A stretch of 64,000 nucleotides of DNA from Puccinellia tenuiflora (lineage: Eukaryota > Streptophyta > Magnoliopsida > Poales > Poaceae): assembly GCA_012064385.1 (NCBI GenBank), contig QRDG01001830.1, positions 119,142 through 183,141 of the forward strand, read 5' to 3'. Positions 1 to 9,352 of this stretch are shown here, in pieces. Each line of letters starts with the position of its first letter. Within the stretch, counting starts at the first letter, position 1. The notes below the pieces were generated by a model. The model did no database searches and was not told the DNA's origin. It was given only the letters and a program-made list of their open reading frames with translations. A program made the translations under genes and the position numbers.

Positions 1-239
1 TATATTTCTAGAAAATAAAATTTTCTCACCTATAATAAAAAAGTTTTACAAAAAAACTGGTTCACATAAATTAAGACAGAGAAATGAAGACAAAAAACAA
101 ACAGAAAAAAGATAGAGAAAATAAACAGAAAAACAAAGAGAAAATTGAAAACCAAGGGTTGCTGGCCGTGGCCCATTGCAGATCGCACACGAGCGAGCGC
201 TACTGCAACTCGCAAAGGGTGATAAATAGTTGGCTAGGC
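1..239. other. No gene seen
   Basis: This stretch is A-rich up to about 150 and then becomes mixed in composition. The only open frames are short and low in complexity. I see no repeat ends, splice pattern or promoter that I can support. Confidence 0.5.
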
Positions 240-247
240 CCCGCACC

Positions 248-642
248 TATAGGTGGCCAAACAGGCCGGCACGGCCCGTGGTAACGGCACGACCCGTTGG
301 GCACGATTACAATCGTGCCGTGCTTGGGCCGGCCCGCGTGCCGCGGCCTGACCTCCGACACGGCCCGGGAGGCACGCCGACGGCCCGTTAGGCACGGTTT
401 GGCCCGTCGTGCACGGCCAATTTAGCGTAAATGTGGCCCAAAAATTGAAAAAAAAAATAAAAAAACCTAATCGTGCCGTGCCGGGCCGGCCCACGGGCCT
501 CGACCGGGAGCTGGGCACGGCACGGAGCGGGCCCGTGCCGGGGCACGGCCCGTTAAGATTCGTGCCGGGCCGTGCCCGTGCCGTGCTTTAAGAAGCGTGC
601 CTCGGGCCGGCATGCTGGGCCCGGCCCGTTTGGCCACCTATA
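248..642. mobile_element. hAT-like MITE, non-autonomous
   Basis: The ends are inverted repeats: TATAGGTGGCCAAAC at 248-262 and its complement GTTTGGCCACCTATA at 628-642. They are flanked by a perfect 8-bp direct repeat CCCGCACC at 240-247 and 643-650. Eight-base target duplications and a short YAnnGGTGGC-like end are typical of hAT elements. The interior is a GC-rich mosaic of repeated and partly palindromic CACGGCCCG and GGGCCGGCCC motifs around a short A-rich core near 445-470. No transposase is encoded, so it would have been moved by an element elsewhere. The intact ends and duplication suggest a fairly young insertion. Confidence 0.88.
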
Positions 643-650
643 CCCGCACC

Positions 651-913
651 CCTGCCGGCTCCTCCTCCAACGCTTCCCCACCGGCCACCCCCATGCGTCC
701 GCCGCCCTGTCAACGCTTCCCGCCGCCGCCTTATTCCACACAGTTCCACTGCTTTCCGGCTATCCGGTTTGCAGTTAGCCCGGCTCATATCCTTTTGAGC
801 GGGATCCTGGAAGACATGGACATCACGCACCAGATCTAGATCTGCCCATAGCTTTCTTGAAAATAAACCATTTGCGAAGGCAAGGTCCAACTTACACCGA
901 TTCCTTTGAGAGA
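651..913. other. Possible 5' flank or leader of F-box gene
   Basis: This is GC-rich sequence with short open frames and no recognisable domain. It lies directly upstream of a candidate first exon and may be the promoter or 5' leader of the F-box gene at 2660-3886. I see no clear TATA box, so this is inference from position. Confidence 0.25.
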
Positions 914-985
914 ATGAGCTTGTCGTCGCATGTTAGGTTATGGTGGCGCGGGATTCCGGTGGCCTTGTCCGGTGGGTGTGATGAT
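914..985 (+). other. Candidate first exon with GTAAGT splice donor
   Basis: An ATG at 914 opens 24 codons that end in GAT GAT, followed at once by a strong plant 5' splice site GTAAGTTA at 986. The same 15 bases, including the donor, recur at 2403-2417 on the far side of a transposon-like block. That fits an original intron whose donor region was duplicated by insertion. A phase-0 join to an AG at 2697-2698 would enter the F-box frame, but other acceptors are possible. The exon is a proposal; no peptide family was recognised in it. Confidence 0.3.
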
Positions 986-993
986 GTAAGTTA

Positions 994-2402
994 CCTTCTT
1001 TTTTCCCCAAATGATTCCTGGCGCGCGTGCGCTATCACGTTTCCCTGGCGCACGCGACTGGTCGGAACGACTCGACGCCTGGCGCCCGGTGGTCGACGCG
1101 AACGAAGCCACACACACGCTGACATGTAGGACCAGTAGGTGGGGCACATTTTTTGCATAACGACGCTACACACGCATCCAACTTCAGATCCACATTCACA
1201 TGCGAATATATTGTAGAGGTTTAAAAAGGCATAACTTTTGACTCGATTGTCCAACTTCAGATCCGCTTTCACATATGTGTTCCTCGCGACGTGATTTTCG
1301 AAACTAGATCCCATATGAACACGTTCCGATAATTATTTACGAAAAGCACTTAAATAATAGAAAGTTGCTTTTACTTTTGTGATAGAAAAGCACTTTTATA
1401 ATACGAAGTTGCTTTAGAAAATATTTATCCAAATATATCTATATGATATCTTGTTTTGAAAATCTAGTGAACAGAAACTTGCTTTTTCATTCAAAAAGTT
1501 GCTTTTCTACAATAGCAACTATGTATGTCGATAGACAACATTGCAAAACAAAAACGACTTTCTCTCATAAGACACAACATGGCCATTGAATGGATTTAAA
1601 ACTAGGGCCTTTCTTCATCACTTTTTTTTTCTGTTTGTGATAAAAATTCAAGTTTATAGTAGAAAATTGTTTTTTTCTATGGGATAGAAAAGCAAATTCG
1701 TAGTAAAAATTTGCTTTTAGAAGAATTCATTTGAATATTTCTATATGACATAGTTTTTTATAGATCTGGTGAACAGAAACACAAGATAACCTTATGTTAA
1801 CTTGTAATATAATGTTGTCTATCGACATACATAGTAGTACCATTACATGTTCCAAAATTATAAAAACTTCTCTCACAAAAAGCAAGTGTTATTATAAACT
1901 TGTTTTCTCCATAAAAATGAAGAATGAGCGAGGGATATGTTTTTATTCCAAGCAATGGCCAATTTGTTAGACTGATGAGAGAAAATCATGCTCCTTTATA
2001 TGAGAAACAATATCTAATATTGATATAACCCAATGAATGTTTTCTAAAAGCAACTTCTAGATAGAAAAGCATGTTGTTACCACAAATTTGCTTTACCGTG
2101 ACATAAAGTTGCTTTTTGAAAAATAATCATCGAAGGTGTTCATATGGGATCTAGTTTTGAAGATCTCGTCGTGAGGAACACTACAGCGAAAACCGATTTT
2201 GATTTGAACATTCGGTTGAAAGTTATGCTTTTTTTAAGTTTAGATCTGATTTGCATATCTTCGTAACACGCGCTCCAAAGTTGTGTCTTTTCTGGCGCGT
2301 GCGCTCGGGGTGGTTCTGTGGCGCTCGTGCGCCACCAAGTCGCGTCCTCTTTTTTCACTTCTATGCTTCCGTAGTAGATTCTTTTGGGAGATGTCCGTCC
2401 CC
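994..2402. mobile_element. Mutator-like element, long degenerate TIRs
   Basis: The two ends are inverted copies of each other over roughly 300 bases with many mismatches. For example, the left copy near 1260-1325 (CTAGATCCCATATGAACAC at 1302-1320) is mirrored at about 2135-2215 (GTTCATATGGGATCTAG). CCCCAAATGATTCC on the left pairs with the complement of a stretch near 2380-2400. A 15-bp direct repeat TGATGATGTAAGTTA flanks the block (979-993 and 2403-2417). It is longer than the usual 9-bp Mutator duplication, so the exact ends are uncertain. The AT-rich interior carries many copies of an AAAGTTGCTTTT-like motif. No transposase is present. Confidence 0.55.
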
Positions 2403-2417
2403 TGATGATGTAAGTTA

Positions 2418-2659
2418 GCTTGTTTTGATATACTGGTACTAAATATTTTTGTTCGTAATTAAAAAAAGTTACAGTTTGCCGCTGGCGGACGGAGTTTTCG
2501 ACCGTCTGGTGTCCGGATCGGTCTGCTGGGAACCGTCAGTCCGATCCGTTTTCATGTCTGTCAACAGATTACCTGCCTGATTGTGTTTCAATATATAGTT
2601 TTTTCACCCAGGTTAACCTGTAGTCTTTCTTGGTGCATTTAGGACGCCACGAAGGCTAA
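2418..2659. other. Intron or 5' leader of F-box gene
   Basis: This short stretch has no coding signal. It contains possible 3' splice sites: AG at 2610-2611, AG at 2641-2642 after a T-rich run, and AG at 2697-2698 just beyond. It is probably the downstream part of a 5' intron of the F-box gene. Confidence 0.3.
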
Positions 2660-3886
2660 GATGGCCATGAACATGAAAACAGCTCAGACATACTGAAGGT
2701 ATACAAGAGGAGATTGCGGCGGGTCCCTGTGATACCTGATGAGATCGTCTTTGAGATTCTTGTCCGTCTGCCTGTAAAAGCTCTCATGCGGTTCAAGTCT
2801 ATTAGCAAGACCTGGCGTGCCATCATCTCAGATCCATGCTTCATCCGTTCGCATCTCCAGCAATCTGCCAAGAACCAAGAACATAAGCCTTCTTTCCTCA
2901 TCACCCCACATACCCTGGACAAGGTGATTAGCAGCGAGGGCTGGCCGTCCACTTTTTCCAACCACATCAGCTTCTACTCATGGGAAGATGGCCAGGACTA
3001 TGCGTGCCTTCTGCACTCCACAACCTTCCGCGGTGAGTTTGAGTCAGTTTATGGCATGTTGCATTGTGATGGGCTTGTAGTGCTCTTGACCAACGCCAAG
3101 ATATATGTCTTCAACCCTGCCATACATGATGTCCTTAGTTGTGTGATGGCCAAAAGGATGAGTCGAAATTCCCAACTTGTCGGTTTGGGTCTTGACCCTC
3201 GCACGAACAAGTACAAGATTGTTCGCTTCTTTTACCGCGCCCTAGATTTTTCCAAGCGGACATATAGTGTGGGAATGGAAATCCTTACTATTGGTGGTGA
3301 TGATATTGATATGTGTTGGAGGAGTATTGCGGAGGATCCACCGATGCCAATTGAGCCAGGTGCTGTCATGCACTTCAAGGGATCTTTGTATATGCTTGTC
3401 TGTGATGAACTAGTTGAAAGGCACCCAGGAGGCGTTCTTTGCTTTAATTTAGAAGATGAAACATTTAGTTTCATAAGCCATCCTGAACTTTTGTCATCGG
3501 AAGGGGAGCGACTCTATTTTATTGAGCTAGGTGGAGAATTATGCCTAGCTCAATGCCTCGATGGAAAACAAGTAATTTGGATGTTGCGTTGGTCAGATGA
3601 TGGTCATGAATGGGTTCATCACCATGTTATTATATTGCAGAAGCCGTTTGATACATTATCGGTGATTCATAAAGATGTTACGCTTATCCGTAGTGGTAAT
3701 TGTCTATACCACCATGACGATACACGTCAAGAATCAACGGAATTAGTTCGTCTGGACCGTTTAAGGTACAAGAACCCTAGAGTAGGGTCCTATGATTTTG
3801 CTGGTCGAGATGTCTTCTACTTCAACATACTTTCCTACACGGAGAGTCTCCTCACTGTCACAAAGCTGAGCAACAAACATGTATAA
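2660..3886 (+). CDS. F-box protein with F-box-associated region; start unresolved
   Basis: The frame is open from 2660 to the TAA at 3884-3886 (about 408 codons). It begins with an acidic leader HEHENSSDILKVYKRRLRR, followed by a canonical F-box (VPVIPDEIVFEILVRLPVKA, then LMRFKSISKTWRAIISDPCF). The remaining ~330 residues have the layout of a grass F-box-associated domain (VLSCVMAKRM, VGLGLDPRTNKYKIVRFFYR, GALYML-type strands). F-box proteins link substrates to SCF ubiquitin ligases through SKP1; the substrate here is unknown. The first in-frame Met lies inside the F-box. The ATG at 2661 is one base out of frame, so either an upstream exon supplies the start or the gene carries a frameshift. 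The 3' end is followed within 100 bp by a Stowaway MITE. Confidence 0.8.
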   Translation, partial: DGHEHENSSDILKVYKRRLRRVPVIPDEIVFEILVRLPVKALMRFKSISKTWRAIISDPCFIRSHLQQSAKNQEHKPSFLITPHTLDKVISSEGWPSTFSNHISFYSWEDGQDYACLLHSTTFRGEFESVYGMLHCDGLVVLLTNAKIYVFNPAIHDVLSCVMAKRMSRNSQLVGLGLDPRTNKYKIVRFFYRALDFSKRTYSVGMEILTIGGDDIDMCWRSIAEDPPMPIEPGAVMHFKGSLYMLVCDELVERHPGGVLCFNLEDETFSFISHPELLSSEGERLYFIELGGELCLAQCLDGKQVIWMLRWSDDGHEWVHHHVIILQKPFDTLSVIHKDVTLIRSGNCLYHHDDTRQESTELVRLDRLRYKNPRVGSYDFAGRDVFYFNILSYTESLLTVTKLSNKHV

Positions 3887-3979
3887 TCACAACTTCGACA
3901 TGCTTTCCTACGCAGCTATGTGATGACCAAGAGGGTAAGGATGTATGAGGATGGAGATCAAGATCAAATGATTCAAGTA

Positions 3980-5250
3980 CTCCCTCATGTTAGGTTTTCA
4001 ATTCTTGTATGTACTTAATTAAAAAGTTTGGCATTTAATTTGGTCAACAAAATTTGTTATATGTGTCGGAGAACTGTCCCAGGAACTGGGTGCGTCTCGA
4101 GAAGGATCGAGTAAGGGGCTGAACACGGAATCAAACAACCCTCAACGTGCTCCGGCGACGGTGCTCGTCGGACTCGCTGCGGGACAGCACTGCAGAGATG
4201 GAGCACTCGATCTTACCCAGGTTCAGGGCCCTCTTGTGGAGGTAAAACCCCTACGTCCTGCTTTTGTGGATTGCACTGCTTGAAGAGTTTTCAGTACAAG
4301 GAGAGCTTGTCGAGCTCGAGGTGGCTAACAATGGCTACTTGCTAGTCTTCAGATCTAGGGTTTCTAAGCTCCCAGATTCCGAAAACCGAACCCTTTGCTA
4401 GGGCGTGCCTCCCCTCCTTTATAGGCGTCTCGGACCTCTTCCGCCCAAACATTTGGGCGGGAAGGGTTACCACACGGCGACGAAGGAGGAGGCGCGGTGC
4501 ACCATAAAGGTGAAGTCCACCAGAAAGGTGAAGGCCATGGACGCGGTCCAGGGCAGGGACGGCGTCATCAAAGCTGGAAAAGGCCACCGTCCAACGGGTG
4601 GCGGGCTGGCGCTGCGGAGGCGGAACGGGTCCCACGGTGACGCTGTCCTTGGAGCGTAGCTGCAGACGGTTCCCTTATCACCGAAGTGGCAATACTCGTT
4701 GTCCGCTTTGCTTGGTGTTGCTTTGTTGACTCCTTTATACATGGAAATAGCAACTGCGGCGTCGTCGTCATCGCGCGCAGGCGCGCGTGTCACTCTGCAG
4801 CGGGCGCAGAGCCCATGTGCGCTCGGCCGCGGAGGCAGAGATGGCTTCGTGAGGAAGGTGCCTCGCGAGGCAAAAAGCCTCGCCGAGCCCTTCGGCTTGG
4901 TCCTTAGCAGAATTGCTGGTGGCGTCGGAGACGCCTTGTCGAGTTGCGACCCCTCGCCAAGGGAGAGAAAGACCTCGGCGAGGAGAAAAGATCCCTCGCG
5001 AGGCTCGCCAGGCTTGGAGAGCCTGGTCCTTAGCGAAAATCATCCGAAGAAACTTGTGGGCCCTGGCAGACCGGCCCGTGGTACCCTGGTTTCCACTGTG
5101 CCGACAATATGTTGCAAAGATTATACCACTAGATTCTGATTTAAGAGAAGGTTTGAATGGTATATTTTTACCATATAACTCATATTTTGTTAATCAAATT
5201 AATGATCAAAGTTTTTCTGATGTGTATGCATTACTATCTTACCGAGGGAG
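3980..5250. mobile_element. Stowaway MITE split by a solo LTR
   Basis: CTCCCTCATG at 3980 and ACCGAGGGAG ending at 5250 are Tc1/mariner Stowaway-type inverted ends. Each is flanked by TA (3978-3979 and 5251-5252), the expected target duplication. Removing the nested LTR and one copy of its duplication leaves about 223 bp, a normal Stowaway size. The AT-rich core (TTGGTCAACAAAATTTG) also fits. It lies about 90 bp after the F-box stop codon, where it could supply 3' UTR or polyadenylation sequence. Confidence 0.82.
4064..5106. mobile_element. Solo LTR, 1043 bp, TSD ATATG
   Basis: The block begins TGTCGG and ends CCGACA, a 6-bp perfect inverted terminus with the standard TG...CA. It is flanked by a perfect 5-bp duplication ATATG (4059-4063 and 5107-5111). 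There is no primer-binding site, polypurine tract or coding region, so the internal part was removed by LTR-LTR recombination. A TATA-like CTTTATAGG lies near 4419. The 'acccaggttcagggccc' stretch near 4217 is of a kind also seen in the Gypsy LTRs elsewhere in this window, suggesting Gypsy origin. Confidence 0.9.
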
Positions 5251-5252
5251 TA

Positions 5253-6180
5253 ACAACGTCATATTATCAAATCGACGAGAAGCATCCATCTTACCTGTTT
5301 ACTGAAGATTTGTTTGTCTCTTATAACTGTATCATCCGGCTATACATGTACCCATTTTTGTTTACTGGTGTAAATAATGAACTAGTTATTCTATTTGTTC
5401 ATCCTTTTTGTTTATTTTCCTTGTCCCAGATAGCATAGAAACCTTGTTTTCCTTCGTCCTAATCTGTCACTGTATTATTCTCTAAACTAGCAGAATACAG
5501 CGGGAATTTCTTAGAAGTGATTTGAGTGATTGTATATGACTTCTTATAATTCTAATGCTAGTATGTGCAGCATATATGACATGGTATATCTGATCTAACG
5601 TATTAAAATTCCTGGCATATGTACATCATAATGTACAATCCAAAGTATGCATCGCTAACTGGTTAAACCCGAAAAAAATGAATAAGAGGGTTAGGGAAGG
5701 GCACGCCAGTATATACTGATCACGAAGATGTACAAAAATGATCCATGAACCTGACTGCCGACATATTCTACAAATGTAGATAATAAGTACATCCGACCTG
5801 TTACAATTGAGTTTGACGAATGGATTGAAAATACGCACAAAGAATTATACATAAAGAAAAAATAGAAACTTGACAACAACAAAGAATTCAGTGAACCTAC
5901 ATCAGTTGTATGGAAATGCCATCCTAATAAATATAGCTGGATGGTCTAAGAAAACAGACTAACATCAGATGTTTTATCTTTCCTGATAAAGAGAGTAAAT
6001 AGAAAGCTTGAGGGTGCGTTTGGTTCGACTTCCTCAACCTGATTTTGCGATGAAAAATCTGAAGCTAACCAAAGGGGTATTTTCTCAAAGCAGATTCCAA
6101 CAATCCACCCGCTATTCCTAGTGTATCTAAAGATAACATCCTTGCCCTAGTTGGGGCGCTTCTCAGGCTATGTGCCATTT
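5253..6180. other. Intergenic, no gene seen
   Basis: This is AT-rich sequence with no long frame and no clear repeat ends. GGGTGCGTTTGGTTCG near 6013 resembles one end of a common grass MITE type, but I could not find its partner, so I do not call an element. The last part runs into the promoter-like sequence near 6239. Confidence 0.4.
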
Positions 6181-6560
6181 CTGCCGTTCGATTGAGCTGA
6201 CGAAATGATCTCAGCCGTAGATTTGTTACCGCGCGCAGTATAAAAGGGCGGTACAAACCCTAGCCGCCACACCCGAACCCTCCCTCTACGCGGCCCGCGT
6301 TTCGTGTACTCCCGCTTCGTCTCTCCGCCTCCTCTTCCGCATCGCCGCCGCATGCTCTCCTCCACAGTTCCTCCCGTGCGGTCCGAGCTTCCATCCTCGT
6401 CCTCTTTGGCTCCTCGAGCCCCACCCCTATGTTGCTGCGGCAGAAGGAGGGCTTCCATGGCGGCGGTCCGAGCTCTAGAACGGCCACCCCCGGACCATCT
6501 TCGTCAAGCACGGCGGCCAGGCTGCAGGTACGCAACGCCATCTCTGCAGCTCCCTCCTAC
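6181..6560 (+). promoter_or_regulatory. Promoter-like region and leader of unrecognised gene
   Basis: TATAAAAG at 6239-6246 is followed 9 bases later by a telo-box AAACCCTA (6255-6262), then a C-rich leader and ATG codons at 6350 and 6457. The telo-box next to the start site is typical of plant genes for translation and cell growth. A possible donor follows CAGGCTGCAG at about 6528. No protein family could be recognised in any frame. It may be a host gene broken by the CACTA element downstream, or a fragment that the transposon acquired. Confidence 0.35.
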
Positions 6561-7049
6561 CTTCGTTCCTCCATTCCTCACCCCAATCTTCCTGGTACGC
6601 AGGTGGGGGCATCACTATCAACCTCAGATGATCCTCTCCACCTCTGGTCACATCGATCCCGCTCTGATCTACCACCTCACAATATGGATGTTGCCGTCAT
6701 CACGAGGACGAGTGTTTGGGGCTGGATCTGGAACTATAGGCTACAGGTGCGTCTTTCTCTCGATTTGATTCTAGATGGTGGGTGGATATGAAGGTTCATA
6801 TGCATTCTTCACTGGTCGTATCTCTCCCTCATGCATCTCTTTCTTTTCCTTAGTTTCTTTGTGGAATCGTGCAGTATTCAGTGCACCACCACTATCGCTC
6901 TGCATTTCTGTTTTAGCATTTCATTGGTATCCATGTGTTGTACATCATATAAAGTTTAATCATAAATTTGTAACACTGCATTGATCCTATTCGTGTGTTA
7001 CAGGAAACTAGAAAATAAGTGTCGAGGAAGAGCCACCACAACACGGCTG
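6561..7049. other. Transition into CACTA element; no gene seen
   Basis: The frames are short and unrecognised. GTGTTACAG near 6995-7004 looks like a 3' splice acceptor and would suit an exon of the promoter-like region upstream, but it could also be a decayed CACTA end. I found no clean CACTACxxG terminus here. Confidence 0.3.
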
Positions 7050-7400
7050 ATATATAGAGGCACTTCAAAGTGCCACTAAATGGGGTCTAAGTGCCACTGA
7101 TGACTTATTGTGGCACTTTGGAGAAATGCCACCTTTGCTTGTGCCACTAAAAGCTTTTGTGGCACTTCTCCAAAGTGCCCCAATAGGTCATTGCCTATTG
7201 AGGCACTTTGTCAAAGTGCCCCCAAAACCAATTAGTGGCACTTTGTCAAAGTGCCCCAATAGGTTATTAGTGGCACTTTGTCAAAGTGCCCCCAAAACCA
7301 ATTAGTGGCACTTTGTCAAAGTGCCCCAATAGGTCATTAGTGGCACTTTGTCAAAGTGCCCCCAAAACCAATTAGTGGCACTTTGTCAAAGTGCCACTAA
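7050..7400. repeat. CACTA subterminal palindromic repeat array
   Basis: The palindrome GGCACTTTGTCAAAGTGCC occurs six times exactly every 35 bp, at 7202, 7237, 7272, 7307, 7342 and 7377. Variant copies lie upstream from about 7050. The 16-bp spacers alternate between a CCCAAAACCAATTAGT type and a CCAATAGGTYATTAGT type, giving a 70-bp higher-order unit. Arrays like this near the ends of CACTA elements are transposase (TNPA) binding sites. It marks the 3' end of the minus-strand CACTA element that follows. Confidence 0.75.
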
Positions 7401-8223
7401 TTGAACTTCAATATGAGGCATTAACTCAATAAAGCACCAAACTATCACTTTCTATCCAATAGTACCAATTTGCATAGCACATACATTATTTCCAACAGTA
7501 CCAGATTTCAAATTCAACATAGTTGAAATCAATCATAACACATATTGTCACAACACCCTTTAAAACACATATTAAACATGAATGCTATCACTTTCTGTCA
7601 ACACCTGAATGCTATCACTTTCTATATGAATGCTTCATCAGTTTCTATCACTTTCTATCAACACCTCAATGTTCCATGAGCTTCTATCGTCTTTGTATCA
7701 ATCATTCTGCTGCTGCGATGACAGTGTATCTGCTAAAATTTCTATGTAAGAGTACTGAACACATTGTGCTGAAACATCACTGAACTTCTGAACACAATAG
7801 GTATTGCACAGTGAAGCAGATTTATTTACCTTCAATATGATCTCAGATTTGCTTTCCTGCTTTTGCCTGATACCGGATCAACTATCCTGACCTCAGATTT
7901 GCTCAACTGTTTAGCAATACCACTGCACATATATGTTACTGCTGGATTCAAATCTGCTTCTGTAACCTATAGTGATTGTCACAAATTAGCATAATAATAC
8001 CAACAACTATGGTTTTTACGGTGAGCACCATAGTACAAATGAGCAGACATATAGCAAACAGTACTCCTTGAGTGATATCACAAATGAGCAGAATACTACA
8101 AATATGGAGTCATTTAACTTACAAATTTCTTTGGCCATGTGATGCAGTGTGCTTCTGCATGCCTTATAGTAGTGATTCTTCCTATAGGTTCAGGTAGAAG
8201 AGTTGCATTGTGTAGGAATATGT
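7401..8223 (-). other. CACTA 3' region, noncoding
   Basis: This lies between the subterminal array and the last coding exon of the minus-strand CACTA element. It is AT-rich, with several copies of a CTATCACTTTCTATCAAC-like motif between 7440 and 7680. I see no long frame. It is most simply the 3' untranslated and subterminal part of the transposon. Confidence 0.4.
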
Positions 8224-8340
8224 TTACGAGGACTTCAATTTTATCTTCTTTCCAATTTTTTGCATAGTTCCCAATGCAACCAACCTCTCACTATTTGGTG
8301 ATGTTAAACCTACTTCCATGCCTTTTTTGATCTTGTCACA
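8224..8340 (-). pseudogene. CACTA transposase-associated ORF, last exon
   Basis: Read on the minus strand, this encodes CDKIKKGMEVGLTSPNSERL, then VALGTMQKIGKKIKLKSS and a stop. A conserved-looking VALGT block after a basic stretch is what I expect at the C terminus of plant En/Spm-type TNPA proteins. It is separated from the next upstream exon (ending at about 8431 with a GTTAGT donor) by a short intron. The assignment rests on position and pattern, since I could not run a search. Confidence 0.45.
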
Positions 8341-8402
8341 CTTCAAAGGTAAGTAGAACTTTCATGTTTAATACTTCAAATCCCTGTTAGTAAGTAGAAC
8401 TT

Positions 8403-9352
8403 TCATGTTTGTAAGTGCAGCAGACTAACCTTCATGGGCTTTCTTGGGTGTAGCCAATCAGAGTTGTCCTTTGCATACTTCCCTTGCTTTGTATGGGTTT
8501 CATCATCAACTTGCTTTGTATTTGCAACTTTCTCTTGTACCTTCTCCTCCTTAATTTTCTGATGTACTGTTGAGTCTGACAGAAGTTGTTGGTAAGATCT
8601 CTTTGCTTTAGAGTTTGTGGTTTGACTACCAATGACAGTTACTGAATGTTCAACTTTCTCTTCTTTTTTATTCCTCTTGTACTTATTCTTCAACGTAATC
8701 AAGGTTTCAGCTGTTTCACAAACTTCTCTTTCTCTTACTGTTTTTGTTTCTGCTGCTGCTGCGGCTAGTGTTGCTTTGCTTGGTTCTAACTTGACTGCTT
8801 CAGGTTCTTCTCTTGCATCATCTGATTTGTTGACTTCTGTCCTTTTTCGTTTACTTCCAATTACAGGTTGGCTACCTATTGCCTGACTGCTCCTATGTCT
8901 GGGAGCCTATTTTCCTTTTGGTGCTTGACTGCTACTAGATTTGAGAGCCTCTGTTGATGTTGGTGCTTGACTGCTGCTAGGTTTCAGAACCTCTTTTGCT
9001 ATTGGTGCCTTGCTAGGTTTAGGATCCCCCTTTCCTGCTGTTGTTGCTTCACTGCTGCTAGCTTTCAGAGCCTCTTTTGTTGTTGGTGCCTTGCTATGTT
9101 TGAGAGCCTTTCCTGCTGTTGTTGCTTCACTACTGATAGGTTTCAGAGCCTCTTTTGCTGTTGGTGCCTTGCTAGGTTTGAGAGCCTCCTTTCCTGCTGC
9201 TATTGCTTGGCTGCTGCTAGATTTCAGAGCCTCTGTTGCTGTTGGCGCCTTGCTAGGTTTGGGATCCTCCTTTCCTGCTGCTGTTGCTTCACTGCTGCTA
9301 GGTTCTGTAATCACATTTGCTTGGCTAAGTTTTTGGTTAACTGCAACCTCAA
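8403..9352 (-). pseudogene. CACTA TNPA-like C-terminal repeat region
   Basis: About 300 codons follow one frame on the minus strand, broken by a single TAG at 8905-8907. The first part has five to six imperfect repeats of ~22-25 residues, each built around SSSEATAAGK and PKPSKAPTA. The second part is highly charged, with a likely nuclear localisation cluster (IGSKRKRTEV) and Lys/Glu-rich segments (NKYKRNKKEEKVEH). The exon ends near 8431 at a GTTAGT donor. It continues the CACTA ORF that is split by the Gypsy fragment at 9353-12788. At 9352 the frame runs straight into Gypsy protease sequence, producing an accidental chimeric reading frame. Confidence 0.6.

Noticed and set aside
857..1129. 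Frame reading through the splice donor at 986 as a 90-codon protein
   Set aside because: The part after the donor lies in the transposon end and has no coding features; only the part before it is kept as a possible exon.
4342..5139. Several 70-146 codon frames on both strands
   Set aside because: They lie within the solo LTR at 4064-5106 and have no domain.
6013..6080. GGGTGCGTTTGGTT, a common grass MITE end
   Set aside because: No inverted partner or target duplication was found nearby.
7202..7395. Regular palindromic repeats with equal spacers, CRISPR-like in appearance
   Set aside because: The spacers are only two alternating sequences, the repeats are 19 bp, and the array lies in the subterminal part of a plant CACTA transposon.
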